Positions 34,299 to 48,100 of a stretch of 64,000 nt of DNA are shown in pieces. The translations under genes were made by a program, and so were the position numbers. How positions within the stretch are numbered: the stretch's first letter is position 1; the number at the start of each line of letters is the position of its first letter. This stretch comes from Peristeroidobacter agariperforans. Lineage in GTDB: Bacteria > Pseudomonadota > Gammaproteobacteria > Steroidobacterales > Steroidobacteraceae. The notes beneath the pieces are model-generated. The model did no database searches. It saw only the letters and a list, made by a program, of their open reading frames with translations, and had not been told where the DNA came from. The stretch is from assembly GCF_004138335.1 (NCBI RefSeq), contig NZ_RYFW01000004.1:372001-436000 (forward strand), written 5' to 3'.

Positions 34299-35627
34299 AT
34301 GGCGCCAATCGATCCCAGTGCACAGCTGCGTCGCGAGCCCATGAGCTCGTTTCAAATCGTCGCGGTCGCGATTTGTGTCGCGCTCAATGCACTCGATGGC
34401 TTCGATATCCTCGCGATCACATTCGCCGGGCCGGGCATCACGCGCGAGTGGGGACTGGGTCCGGGCGGGCTCGGCATCGTCATTTCCACCGGCCTGGTCG
34501 GCATGTCGGTGGGATCGCTGTTGCTGGCGCCGCTCGCCGATTCCATCGGCCGCCGTCCCATCATCCTGCTGTGTTTGATTCTGATGACCGTGGGCATGCT
34601 GCTGTCCGCGACTGCCGCCAACGTCATCGCGCTGTCGATCTGGCGCATCGTCACCGGGCTGGGCATCGGCGGCATGCTCGCTTCCATCAATGCGATGGTT
34701 GCCGAGTATTCGAATGACACTCGCCGCGACTTCTGCGTCAGTCTCATGACCATCGGCTATCCGTTGGGCGGCGTGCTGGGCGGCACGGCCGCCGCTTGGC
34801 TGTTGCGCGAGTTCGACTGGCGCTCGGTCTTTCTGTTCGGCGGCGTAGTCTCGACGCTGATCCTGGTCGTGGTGTGGTGGCGCCTGCCAGAGTCCATCGA
34901 GTTCCTGGTGTTCAAACGTTCGCCGGACGCATTGAATCGTGTGAATACGATTCTTCGCCGCATGGGGCGAGCAAACATTGCTGAAATGCCAGCCCGAACG
35001 CGGCAGCCGCGCATGAATGTCTGGGCGGCGTTCGACAAGCAGCTCGTAGCGCAAACGGCGCTGATCTGCGCGGCGTACTTCCTCTACATGATGACGTGCT
35101 ACTACGTGCTCGGCTGGATTCCTTCCATCGTCACGGCACTGGGCTTCACCGCGAGTGTTGGCGCGGAAGTGTCGGTCTGGACCAATCTGGGTGGAATCAT
35201 CGGCGGCGCGCTGCTCGGGTATCTCGCCCGACACATCAATCTCAAACCGCTGGCGAGCGGCGCGATGCTGCTCACAGCGCTCTCGCTTGCCGTATTCGGC
35301 CGCACGCAACCCGATTTGTTCGCTCTCAAGGCAGTCGCGTTCGTGCTCGGCTGGTTTCTCTATTCGTCGGCGGTCGGGTTCTACGCGACGTTCGTTCGCG
35401 TATTTCCGACGCACCTGCGCGCCACCGGCACGGGCTTGGCCATCGGCCTGGGTCGTTTCGGCGGAATGCTCGGTCCCGTGCTCGGCGGCTGGTTGATGGC
35501 GGTGGGAACGAGCCGCCCCAGTGTCGCGGGGATCATGGCGCTTGGCGCGGCACTGTCTGCGATGTCCATCTGGTTATTGCGAGGATCGATGTTGGCAGCG
35601 CCGCCGCGGCTGGCGCTGAGCCGCTAG
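34299..35627 (+). CDS. MFS transporter, aromatic acid:H+ symporter type
   Basis: Inner-membrane permease of 442 residues with 12 predicted helices. The DGFDILAITFAGPGI segment in TM1 with its conserved Asp and the loop 2-3 motif PLADSIGRRPIILL are hallmarks of the AAHS family (PcaK, BenK). Probably imports the hydroxycinnamate or a benzoate from the periplasm after the TonB receptor has carried it over the outer membrane. It lies 3 bp after the fusion gene and 40 bp before the receptor. Confidence 0.9.
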   Translation: MAPIDPSAQLRREPMSSFQIVAVAICVALNALDGFDILAITFAGPGITREWGLGPGGLGIVISTGLVGMSVGSLLLAPLADSIGRRPIILLCLILMTVGMLLSATAANVIALSIWRIVTGLGIGGMLASINAMVAEYSNDTRRDFCVSLMTIGYPLGGVLGGTAAAWLLREFDWRSVFLFGGVVSTLILVVVWWRLPESIEFLVFKRSPDALNRVNTILRRMGRANIAEMPARTRQPRMNVWAAFDKQLVAQTALICAAYFLYMMTCYYVLGWIPSIVTALGFTASVGAEVSVWTNLGGIIGGALLGYLARHINLKPLASGAMLLTALSLAVFGRTQPDLFALKAVAFVLGWFLYSSAVGFYATFVRVFPTHLRATGTGLAIGLGRFGGMLGPVLGGWLMAVGTSRPSVAGIMALGAALSAMSIWLLRGSMLAAPPRLALSR

Positions 35628-35667
35628 AGAGGTCGAATAAACAGGGTCGATACGACAGGGGGCTGCC

Positions 35668-37887
35668 GTGTATTCATCAAGACGAGTTCCGATGATGGCT
35701 GTGGCATTGACGTTGACGCTGCCGCTGACAGCGCGCGCTGCCGAGCTGGAAGAAGTGATCGTGACGGCGCAGAAACGCGAACAATCGTTGCAGGACGTGA
35801 GCCTGGCCGTCACGGCGCTGTCCGCCGACGACCTGCTCCGTAGCAACATCTCGAGCATCGAGGACCTGCAGCATCGCGTGCCGGGTGTCACGTTCGGCAA
35901 CGACTTTGCGTTTGCGAAGCTGTTCATCCGCGGCGTCGGTTTGAACAGCTCGTTTGCCGGCATCGATCCTTCCGTGGCGCTGCACGTCGACGGCGCCGTG
36001 GTCGCGCAAGCGTCCGCGCAATTCGCGTCGCTGTTCGATCTGGAGCGGGTCGAAGCGCTGCGCGGCCCGCAGGGAACGTTGTATGGCCGCAATGCCACCG
36101 GCGGTTCCATCAACCTGGTGACCGCGAAGCCCACGCAGAACTTCAGCGGCTACACCAATGTTTCAGTCGGCGGCAGCGATCTGAGCTACGGACTGGACTC
36201 CGCGCTAAGCGGACCGCTCACAGAAAAGCTGCTCGGCCGCGTCGCTGTCCACTATCAACATCACGACGGCTACGGCAAGCACACTGGCAGCGGCAAAGAC
36301 ATCGATGACCTCAATGTGATCGCCACGCGCGGCCACCTGCAATTCAAATTCAGCGAGGACGTGGACCTGTTGCTCAGTGGCGAGTATGCCAAGGAAGACG
36401 ATCACACCAAGTCCGTGCACTTCATCGCGCCCATGTTTCCCAACCCGCCGCTGCCCAGCCTGCGGGCCACGGGTCTGCCCAACGTGTCGCCGAACTCGCG
36501 CAACGCTGGCGGCGACTTCCGCCCGACGTTCGAAAGCGAGACCTGGGCGGCCACTGCCACATTGACGGTCGGCGTCAGCGATGCAATCTCGTTCAAATCG
36601 CTGACCAACTATCGCGAGTTCGACGATCAGCTGACGCAGGACTTCGATGTCTCTGACACGGTGAACGGCAACTTCCCGCCGGCGCCTACGTCGACGACGC
36701 AGTTACAGGCCATCGGCGATGAGCAGTTTTCTCAGGAACTGCAGTTCATCTACGAAGGCGACCGGCTGCACGGCATAGCCGCCGCCTTCTACCTGACCGA
36801 GGACATCGACAGCCTGGTGCTGCTGGGTCGCGATCCTGTGCGACAGCCCACCCGCTCCCGAGTGATCGTGCCGGCAACGCTCGATGTGGACGCATGGGCG
36901 TTGTTCACCAACTTCACTTACGACCTCACCAAGATGTTCTCTATCAAGGCCGGCGCACGCTACAGCTCGGAGAAGCGCGCGATGGAGAATCATTTTGCGG
37001 TGGCGAGCCCGGTCGACCCGGCCGCTGTCTTCGATCCGGTGAAGCGTGCGTCTCGAGATTATTCGGATTTCTCTCCGGAGGTGGGTGTCGAGCTGCGGCC
37101 CATGGATTCGGTCATGCTGTACGCCACCTATTCGGAAGGCTTCAAGAGCGGCACCGCCAATCTTGGCGAGCGCGTGCCCAACCTGGTCAATCCCGAGACG
37201 ATCGAGAACATCGAGGCGGGCTTGAAGAGCTGGCTGTTGAAGGACTCGTTGATGCTCAACGTCGCCGCCTTCAAATACAAGGTCGAGGATGCGCAGTACG
37301 ATCGCACCTACGCCATCACTGCGCCGCCGTTCTATGCCGCCCGACTGGAGAACGCGGCGACCACCGACGGCAAGGGTGTCGAGCTCGAGACCAGTTGGAT
37401 CGCGACGGAGCGCTTCAAGGTGTCGTTCGCCGGCACCTACTATCACATTCGCTTCGACAAGTTCCTGTCGCAGAACCCGATCAATCCGGCGCTGTTCGGG
37501 CCGGGTGGGTCGAGCCTGCCGCCGGAGGATCTGACCGGCAACCGTCCGCGCAATACGCCGGATTGGACCGCCGAACTCTCGGCAACCTACGAATGGCCGC
37601 TGACGAGTGGCGCATCGCTGGCATTGACCGGCGGAGTGTCGAGCCGGGATAAGCAGTACTACACGGAGTTCAATGATGAGATCACCGGCCAGGACGGCTT
37701 TACGCTGTACGACGCCAACCTGCTGTACACGGGCGCCGGCGGCAAGTTCACGCTCAATTTCTGGGGTAAGAACCTGTCGGATGAGATGATCGTGTCCGGC
37801 ATTTATGTGACGTCCACCGCGCGCACGATCACCGGCACCTATTTGCCTCCGCGCACGTATGGCGTGACCGCCGGTTATAAGTTCTGA
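35668..37887 (+). CDS. TonB-dependent receptor of the aromatic island
   Basis: Outer membrane receptor of 739 residues: short signal peptide (cut near ARA), TonB-box-like LEEVIVTAQKRE, plug (about 40-160; GTLYGRNATGGSINLVTAKP) and barrel ending in Phe (YGVTAGYKF). The IVTAQKREQSLQDVPL-like N-terminus marks the large family used by oligotrophic and aromatic-degrading bacteria for organic nutrients. Its place between an aromatic acid symporter and a beta-oxidation enzyme suggests uptake of a lignin-derived aromatic. The start is GTG behind AGGGGG. Confidence 0.92.
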   Translation: MYSSRRVPMMAVALTLTLPLTARAAELEEVIVTAQKREQSLQDVSLAVTALSADDLLRSNISSIEDLQHRVPGVTFGNDFAFAKLFIRGVGLNSSFAGIDPSVALHVDGAVVAQASAQFASLFDLERVEALRGPQGTLYGRNATGGSINLVTAKPTQNFSGYTNVSVGGSDLSYGLDSALSGPLTEKLLGRVAVHYQHHDGYGKHTGSGKDIDDLNVIATRGHLQFKFSEDVDLLLSGEYAKEDDHTKSVHFIAPMFPNPPLPSLRATGLPNVSPNSRNAGGDFRPTFESETWAATATLTVGVSDAISFKSLTNYREFDDQLTQDFDVSDTVNGNFPPAPTSTTQLQAIGDEQFSQELQFIYEGDRLHGIAAAFYLTEDIDSLVLLGRDPVRQPTRSRVIVPATLDVDAWALFTNFTYDLTKMFSIKAGARYSSEKRAMENHFAVASPVDPAAVFDPVKRASRDYSDFSPEVGVELRPMDSVMLYATYSEGFKSGTANLGERVPNLVNPETIENIEAGLKSWLLKDSLMLNVAAFKYKVEDAQYDRTYAITAPPFYAARLENAATTDGKGVELETSWIATERFKVSFAGTYYHIRFDKFLSQNPINPALFGPGGSSLPPEDLTGNRPRNTPDWTAELSATYEWPLTSGASLALTGGVSSRDKQYYTEFNDEITGQDGFTLYDANLLYTGAGGKFTLNFWGKNLSDEMIVSGIYVTSTARTITGTYLPPRTYGVTAGYKF

Positions 37888-37901
37888 GGAGCGAGGGACC
37901 G

Positions 37902-40024
37902 ATGCCGTCAGACGCCGTTCAGTATCACATGCGGAATCAGGTTGGCTTCTTGCTGATCGATTACCCGCCGGTGAATGTGCTCGGAGCATCGGTTCGCGCC
38001 GGCCTTGCACGCAGCCTCGAGACAGCCCTCGCCGATGAGTCCGTGCGGGTAATCGTCATCGCCTGCGCCGGTAAGACGTTTTCGGCCGGCGCCGACATCG
38101 GCGAATTCGATGGCGCGATGGCGGAGCCGACATTGCAGTCGGTGTTCGCGTCCATTGAGGCGTCGAATAAGCCAATAGTCGCCGCGCTACATGGAATGGC
38201 GCTTGGCGGCGGCGTCGAACTGGCGCTCGCATGTCACTACCGAGTGGCGACGGCGGATGCAAAGCTCGGTCTTCCAGAGATCACGCTGGGACTGATCCCG
38301 GGTGCAGGTGGCACGCAGCGTTTGCCGAGAGTCATCGGGGCGGCGGCGGCACTCGACATGATCGTCTCTGGCGCACCTGTCGACGCCGCGGCGGCGCTGA
38401 AGCTCGGACTGGTCGATGCAGTGGTCGACGCAGATCTGCTGCTGGGAGCACAACGTTTCTGCGAGCAATTGATCGAGCAGGGCGCAGAGCCCCGTCCGAC
38501 GGGCAGGCGGGCGGTCGAGGCCAGGGGCTTCGATGCGGCAGGCATTGCTCTCACCCTCAGCAAACATTCGCGAGCCTTGAAAGGGCGCACGACTCAGCAA
38601 CTGGTCGTCGAGGCACTCACTGCGGCCACGCAATCGGACTTCTACGCCGGGCTTGCTATCGAACGTCGCATTGCCGATCGCTCGATTGCGACGACCGAAA
38701 GCAGGGCACTGCGCCACCTGTTCTTCGCCGAGCGGCAGGTCGCGAAAGTGCCCGGTGTCGCGATGGATTCCTCAAAGGCGCCGATTGCCCGCGTCGCGGT
38801 CATCGGGGCGGGAACGATGGGCAGCGGCATCGCCACCGCGTGCGCCGACGCAGGCATCGCCGTTACATTGATCGATTCCCATGCCGAGGGCATCGAACGC
38901 GGGCTGGCGTCGATTGCATCGAACTACGAGTCGAGTGTGGAGCGCGGGCGTTTGACTCATGAAGAAGCCGCGCGCCGGCGCGGACGCATCGTGGACTCGC
39001 TGGACCTGGGGGCCGCTGCCGAGGCAGACGTGGTGATCGAGGCGGTGTTCGAAGATCTGGCGCTCAAACAAAGCATCCTGTCCAAGGTCGCCTCGCTCAC
39101 TGCGGCGTCGACGTTGCTGGCCTCGAATACTTCCACTTTATCCATCGCCGAGCTGTCACGAGCCTGCCGCGATCCGCAGCGGGTGGTCGGGCTGCATTTC
39201 TTCAGCCCGGCGCATGTGATGAAACTGCTCGAGATCGTGCGCGCGCCAACCGTCGATCCGGCAGCGCTCGGCCGGGCGCTGATGCTGGCAAAGCAGTTGA
39301 AGAAGATCGGAGTCGTGGCCGGCGATGCCTTCGGCTTCATCGGCAACAAGATGATGCTGGACGGCTACTGGCGTGAAGCGGAGCTGCTGATGTTGGAAGG
39401 CGCGACGCCCGAACAGGTCGACAGCGCGATGGAAACCTTCGGTTTCGCGATGGGGCCAGCGCGCGTCAACGATCTCGGCGGAACCGATGTCGGCACCAAG
39501 ACCCGCATCGAGTTGTTCAAACGCGAGACGCGGCCGGATCCTTACTTTGTCATCGCCGATGCGCTGACGGCGATGAACCGCCTCGGGCAGAAGACGCTTG
39601 CGGGCTTCTATCGGTATCGACCGGGCGAGCGGCAGGCGCTGCCGGATGACGAGGTGATCGGGCTCATTGCAAAGCTAGCCGCCGGTCGCGGCATCGCCCA
39701 AAGATCGCTCGAAGCCTCTGAGATCGTGGAGCGGTGCCTGGTGCAGCTCATCAACGTCGGGTCGCAGGTGCTCGAAGCTCGCATCGCGATGCGCGCTGCC
39801 GATATCGATGTGGTGTGGGTGCATGGCTATGGCTTCCCCAGGCATCTCGGCGGCCCCATGTTTCACGCCGACAGCCTCGGGCTTAAGCACGTCCTCGAGC
39901 GCATCGAGTACTACGGCGCTCGCATGAAGAATCGCAACGACTACTGGCGGCCGGCGCCACTGCTCCAAACACTCGCTCAGCAGGACAGGTCGTTCGCAGA
40001 TTGGGACAGCGAGCGCGCCGCCTG

Positions 40025-40025
<1 letters not shown>
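37902..40025 (+). CDS. Enoyl-CoA hydratase / 3-hydroxyacyl-CoA dehydrogenase fusion
   Basis: FadB/FadJ-type enzyme of 707 residues. The N-terminal crotonase domain (1-200) keeps both catalytic Glu residues (GGGVELA and LPEITLG) and the oxyanion segment FSAGADI. The dehydrogenase domain has the NAD motif VAVIGAGTMGSGIA (about 298-311) and the catalytic-His segment GLHFFSPAHVMKLLEIVR, then two C-terminal HAD domains. In this setting it should hydrate feruloyl-CoA (or analogue) and oxidise the beta-hydroxy group to the beta-ketoacyl-CoA. It ends in TGATGA overlap with the next start. Confidence 0.93.
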
Positions 40026-43943
<3,918 letters not shown>

Positions 43944-43950
43944 GCTTGCC

Positions 43951-44823
43951 ATGACGCTCAAGCTCGATGAGCTGATTGCGATCGACGTACACACGCACGC
44001 CGAGGTTTCCTGCCGCTGCCCGATGGACGAGGCGTGGCAGGAATATGAGCAGGCAGCGAACGTGTACTTCAAGGCCGGCAGCCGCCGGCCAACCATCGCC
44101 GAGACGGTGGCTTACTATCGCGAGCGGAAGATCGGGCTGGTGATGTTCACGGTCGATTCCGAACATCAGATCGGCGCGCGCCGCATCCCCAACGAAGAAG
44201 TGGCGGATGCGGCGCGCGAAAATGCCGACATGATGATCGCGTTCGCCAGCATCGATCCTCACAAGGGTCGGATGGGCGTGCGCGAGGCGAAAGCCCTGTT
44301 GAAAGACGGCGGCATCCGCGGTTTCAAGTTTCATCCCACCGCGCAGGGCTTCTTTCCTAACGACCGGATGGCCTATCCGCTATACGAGGTGATCGCCGAG
44401 CACAGGCTGCCGGCGATCTTTCACAGCGGCCACTCAGGCATCGGCACCGGAATGCCGGGCGGCGGCGGACTGCGCTTGAAGTACTCCAACCCGATCTATC
44501 TGGACGACGTCGCCGCGGACTTCCCCGAGATGAACGTCATCATCGCGCACCCGTCCTGGCCGTGGCAGGACGAGGCGCTGTCGGTGTGCTTGCACAAGCC
44601 GAATGTTTATATCGACCTGTCGGGGTGGTCGCCGAAGTACTTTCAGCCGCAGTTGATCCAGCACGCCAACAGCCAGCTCAAGCACAAGATGCTGTTCGGC
44701 TCGGACTATCCCCTGATCACGCCCGAGCGCTGGATGAAAGATTTCGCGGAGGCCGGCTTCAAGCCCGAGGTGCGGCCGCTGATTCTCAAGGAGAACGCGA
44801 TCAAGGCGCTGCGCTTGAGGTAG
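43951..44823 (+). CDS. Amidohydrolase, probable aryl-beta-ketoacyl-CoA hydrolase (CouO-like)
   Basis: Metal-dependent hydrolase of 290 residues (amidohydrolase family 2). Metal-site motifs are visible in order: IDVHTH, GFKFHPT, FHSGHSG, IIAHPSWPWQDEA and FGSDYPLITPERW. The sequence style matches proteins annotated as 4-hydroxyphenyl-beta-ketoacyl-CoA hydrolase, which split the beta-keto thioester to the benzoate and acetyl-CoA in some p-coumarate pathways. That role would complete side-chain removal here, where no thiolase or hydratase-lyase is present. Alternatives are the ring-fission hydrolase LigI or hydratase LigJ, which fit the motifs less well. Last island gene; its 3' end overlaps the convergent gene by 23 bp. 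Confidence 0.75.
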   Translation: MTLKLDELIAIDVHTHAEVSCRCPMDEAWQEYEQAANVYFKAGSRRPTIAETVAYYRERKIGLVMFTVDSEHQIGARRIPNEEVADAARENADMMIAFASIDPHKGRMGVREAKALLKDGGIRGFKFHPTAQGFFPNDRMAYPLYEVIAEHRLPAIFHSGHSGIGTGMPGGGGLRLKYSNPIYLDDVAADFPEMNVIIAHPSWPWQDEALSVCLHKPNVYIDLSGWSPKYFQPQLIQHANSQLKHKMLFGSDYPLITPERWMKDFAEAGFKPEVRPLILKENAIKALRLR

Positions 44824-45268
44824 CCTTCGTACAGTCGCATGCGTTGCATCCCTTGTCGAACACGACGCGCCATGTGCCGTCCGGCTCGCGGCGCCACACT
44901 GAATTGAACGTTCCGACGCGCTTGCCTTTGGGATCCAGGATGGGGCCGCTGCTATGGGCTAGCGTGCCGGAGTCGACCACTTCGACGGTTTCGGGTGCCC
45001 AGGAGAACGGCGGATTCGGACCGTCGAAGTACGCCTTCCATGCCGCCGCGATTGCCGCTTTTCCGCGGGTTGCTTTGTCACCGTCAAAGAACACCGCGTC
45101 CTCCGAGAGATGTCGCGTGAACGCGGCGTGATCGCGAGCCGCCATGGTGGCTGCAAATGCCTGCTCTGCATCGCGTACCTCTTTGGTCAATGCTGTGCGA
45201 TCGGCGGCAGCCGCACCGGCGAAGGCGACCAGAGCGATGAAGCAGGTCAGTGAAGTCTTGAGGCTCAT
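44801..45268 (-). CDS. Secreted DUF4440/SnoaL-like protein
   Basis: Exported protein of 155 residues: signal peptide to about residue 22 (cut after AAA), then an NTF2-like DUF4440 domain (AEQAFAATMAARDHAAFTRHLSEDAVFF to WRVVFDKGCNAC). Function unknown. The ATG at 45268 has AGGA seven bases upstream and is preferred to an ATG two codons earlier. It ends in CNACDC, a small Cys cluster that could form disulphides. The 3' end overlaps the amidohydrolase gene. Confidence 0.75.
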   Translation of the reverse strand: MSLKTSLTCFIALVAFAGAAAADRTALTKEVRDAEQAFAATMAARDHAAFTRHLSEDAVFFDGDKATRGKAAIAAAWKAYFDGPNPPFSWAPETVEVVDSGTLAHSSGPILDPKGKRVGTFNSVWRREPDGTWRVVFDKGCNACDCTKATSSAAP

Positions 45269-45385
45269 GCGCATGTCCTGAACTGGGGGAGCGAGCGAAC
45301 GATACGCGTAAATCTGTCGCGAGCAAGTGAGCGTTGGTACGGGCGGAGCGCCCATTTCGCTGGGAAGGCCAGGATGCCCAGATGC

Positions 45386-46330
45386 TTAGAGTATGAGAAT
45401 GCTGCTGGGAGTCGGCAGCCGCTCGGCTCTGCGTGACCACGTCCGCCCAGCGTCTTCGGACACATATAGGGTCCCACCCTGATCGGCGAGCGCAAGCGTC
45501 GAGGCGTGCGTCGCTATGCAGGCTGTATCGACGATGCCCTCCAGCCATTTCGGCAGTCCTGCGCCGACCGGTAACAGCGGACCCGATCCATCCAACGGAC
45601 GGCGATAGATTCCACCGTGTGCAGCGAAGTGACCGTCGGATGCGGCAACGATGGCATCGCCACCCGCGAATGCGACCGCCGAACAGTAGGGCGCGTGCAA
45701 GCCTTCTTGTTCCACGCTCCATGTCTTGCCGCCATCGCGGCTGATGCAGAATCCAGTGGCGGCCGCGGCGATGACGATCTCGGGGCGACTTTCGTGAGCA
45801 CGCACCTCGTGTACGTCTTCATCGATATTGATCGTCGGTTGCCAGGTTGCGCCACCGTCCGTCGAGCGGGGGATGCCGCCGACATGCACGTTCGCGAGAA
45901 GGGCAGCACCGTCGCACGTCGCGGCCATGGACCGGATGCCCAGCGGCGGGCCGAGCAACTTGCCATCGATGAGCGCCGTTCCCGCATACCATGTTTCACG
46001 CCCGGGCACGGCGGCGAACCCGGAAAGCGGATCGAGATTGCCGCTCGCGCCGAGACGCAACACCTCTGCACTCTCAGTGCCGACGTAAATCTCGCCCGAA
46101 ACAGTCGCGATAGCTGCAAGCTCGGATTCGCTCACGGCGAGCGTGCGCCACACGCCGGTAGCGCTGCGCTGGCGCAGCGTGCGCCCGCCAACGACTGCGA
46201 GAGCGCCACCATCGCCGTCAGGCGCCAGTCCTCGCACCGGCTGACCTTCCAGTTCGTGTTCCGAATTTGCGCCGGAGATGACGATCAAACCGTCGCTCCA
46301 GGTTGCCACGAGCACAGTCGGTGTAGCCAT
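45386..46330 (-). CDS. Sialidase-like BNR/beta-propeller protein
   Basis: Predicted beta-propeller of 314 residues with Asp-box (BNR) repeats such as STDGGATWQ, SRDGGKTW and SEDAGRTW, plus repeated strands like VLVATWSDGLIVI. Such propellers are found in sialidases and photosystem-assembly-like proteins; catalytic sialidase residues are not evident. No signal peptide is visible from the ATG at 46330; the frame extends to 46504, but the upstream part has no domain. Function unknown, probably a binding or scaffolding propeller. Confidence 0.7.
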   Translation of the reverse strand: MATPTVLVATWSDGLIVISGANSEHELEGQPVRGLAPDGDGGALAVVGGRTLRQRSATGVWRTLAVSESELAAIATVSGEIYVGTESAEVLRLGASGNLDPLSGFAAVPGRETWYAGTALIDGKLLGPPLGIRSMAATCDGAALLANVHVGGIPRSTDGGATWQPTINIDEDVHEVRAHESRPEIVIAAAATGFCISRDGGKTWSVEQEGLHAPYCSAVAFAGGDAIVAASDGHFAAHGGIYRRPLDGSGPLLPVGAGLPKWLEGIVDTACIATHASTLALADQGGTLYVSEDAGRTWSRRAERLPTPSSILIL

Positions 46331-46436
46331 CGGAACCTGCTCCTGACCCTGAGGAGAAAGGCCACTGAGCATACCTGATCCCGGTCCGAGCAGACTGCGC
46401 GAAAGCCGGCGTAGCGACGACGAATGTTTGATGCTT

Positions 46437-47255
46437 TCAAAAATTGTCAGGCGCAGGCCGTAGGCCGAGTCGCGGCAATGCTCGATACGCTGTCGCGAGA
46501 ACATCTATATGGTCGGAACGGCGGGTATCCAGCGGTTCCGCCGTGAGTTTGACGAGCCAGGCACCGGCCGGTGTCCTGTAAGAATGCGGAGTCAGCGCTG
46601 CGTGTCGGGCTTCATCCGGAAAGCCAAGAAAGGTACAGGTCGCGGCAGACCAATAGTTCAGCCAGCCAAGATACATCGGCTGAGTCGGGACCGCCGGCCC
46701 GGTGTACGTGAAGTCGGTCAGCCGCGGAATGCCTCTTTCGAGAAGCGTCGGATCGGGCTGCGCCGTCGACGTGTCGAACTGAGTTGCGCGCAGCGCCTCG
46801 TTTCCGTCCGGAACGACCGCCGCGTGAGAGGCAGCCGACGCGTCACCGATTTCGACGAGCAGCTTCTCGCAAAATGTCCAGGGCGCGTCGGGAAAGTCCA
46901 CGGTCATGCTGAGCAGTCCAAGGTCGTGCCGGTGGATGCGTCCGCCGAGCGCGACCCGGCCATCGTCGAACATAGGGCCGCCGCCTCGGCCGCGCACAGA
47001 TTTGCCATTGTGCAGGTGGAACCAGTGCATCTTGGTCCGGGCGCGCTGAGCCAGGTATTTGCGCCGATCGCTCACCGGAATGTCGGTGCCAGGCTCTTTA
47101 TAGGACGATGCCAAACAGAGCTTCTGGCCCGGAAATGCCCGTTCGACGACGTCGCACGCGGCCGCGAGACGATCGGCAAGCGTGTCTCGCTGCACCGGGA
47201 CCTTGAAGGTCACGAAATAGCGAGAAATGTTTGCCATCTGGATTCTGCTCAGCAT
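46437..47255 (-). CDS. Uncharacterised protein, 272 residues
   Basis: I do not recognise this protein. It lacks a signal peptide and membrane helices. It contains YFVTFKVPVQRDTLADRL, HWFHLHNGKSV, WTFCEKLLVEIGD and YLGWLNYWSAATCTFLGFP. The layout (two-domain, alternating beta and amphipathic helix, many aromatics) recalls polymorphic-toxin immunity-type proteins, but that is weak inference. Starts at 47255 or 47237 are both possible. It follows the lipoprotein gene by 32 bp on the same strand, so the two are probably co-expressed. Confidence 0.55.
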   Translation of the reverse strand: MLSRIQMANISRYFVTFKVPVQRDTLADRLAAACDVVERAFPGQKLCLASSYKEPGTDIPVSDRRKYLAQRARTKMHWFHLHNGKSVRGRGGGPMFDDGRVALGGRIHRHDLGLLSMTVDFPDAPWTFCEKLLVEIGDASAASHAAVVPDGNEALRATQFDTSTAQPDPTLLERGIPRLTDFTYTGPAVPTQPMYLGWLNYWSAATCTFLGFPDEARHAALTPHSYRTPAGAWLVKLTAEPLDTRRSDHIDVLATAYRALPRLGLRPAPDNF

Positions 47256-47287
47256 GCAATCACCCGCGGAAGACGTGCCTTTGTGGA

Positions 47288-47977
47288 TCAGGGCGTGGTC
47301 GGCAATTGGTTCCCCAACGCTTCCAGCTTCGGCTGGACAGCCATCGCCACTTCATACGCTGCACATTCGTAGCGCACCTGTGCGCCTCCGGCGGAACGGC
47401 TTTGCTGCCGCTCACGACACTTCGGCGTCAGTCTGGCGATGATGATTTCATTGACGGAACGGTACTCTTGCAACGGAGGCCCGGCCGGCACGCCGGCTTT
47501 GACGTTAGCGACCAGCACTATCGGATAGATGACGCCCAGGGCCAGAGCGACGGCGGCGCCGGCACTGGTGGACACGTCTTCGTAATAGATCCTGGCATTG
47601 ATACCGCATTCCACGGCGCTGTTCACCAAAGGGGGCAGCATGATCTGGGACTCGAGCCCCTGGACGCCAAAGGCGAGCGAACGGGTGCAGGCGCTCACGT
47701 CCAACGGGTCGATCGAATGCCTGCCCAGGTACTTTCCGCCGCCGATCCGCTGCGTGATCTCATTGATCTGGCCGTCGGCGGCAGCGATGGCCGCATACAT
47801 CTCCTGCATTGCTTCCTTAACGTCCGCTGTGGATGCGCCGGCTCCGATCTTCTGCACCACGCCGATAGCTTGTTCTGCTATGCCGACGATCTGGTTGATC
47901 TCACTGAGAGTCTTTGGCGGTGGCCGCGAATCGCACGCTGTGAGCGTCAATGCCGCCACGAGAATGAATGTGCGCAT
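47288..47977 (-). CDS. Uncharacterised lipoprotein with hydrophobic segment
   Basis: Lipoprotein of 229 residues: signal MRTFILVAALTLTAC with lipobox LTAC at Cys15. A helical region with Gly/Ala-rich amphipathic stretches follows (IVGIAEQAIGVVQKIGAGAST), then a hydrophobic segment (GAAVALALGVIYPIVLVANV, about residues 139-158) that could insert in a membrane. Four further Cys residues may form disulphides. No family is recognised. Pairs with the downstream 272-residue gene. Confidence 0.6.
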   Translation of the reverse strand: MRTFILVAALTLTACDSRPPPKTLSEINQIVGIAEQAIGVVQKIGAGASTADVKEAMQEMYAAIAAADGQINEITQRIGGGKYLGRHSIDPLDVSACTRSLAFGVQGLESQIMLPPLVNSAVECGINARIYYEDVSTSAGAAVALALGVIYPIVLVANVKAGVPAGPPLQEYRSVNEIIIARLTPKCRERQQSRSAGGAQVRYECAAYEVAMAVQPKLEALGNQLPTTP

Positions 47978-48100
47978 GGAACCTCCGTGTCCTCGACATA
48001 TTCGATGTCGGCGCTAATTAGCCGTCTTTGCTGTCGCTCGAGTCAAGCGTCTCCCGGCTTGGACACTATCGATTGAGGTCGTGAGGTCGCCGCGTGGTCC

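Noticed and set aside
43951-44823. Amidohydrolase as 2-pyrone-4,6-dicarboxylate hydrolase (LigI) or oxalomesaconate hydratase (LigJ)
   Set aside because: The N-terminal and metal-site motifs differ from those I recall for LigI and LigJ and resemble proteins annotated as aryl-beta-ketoacyl-CoA hydrolases; kept as an alternative only.
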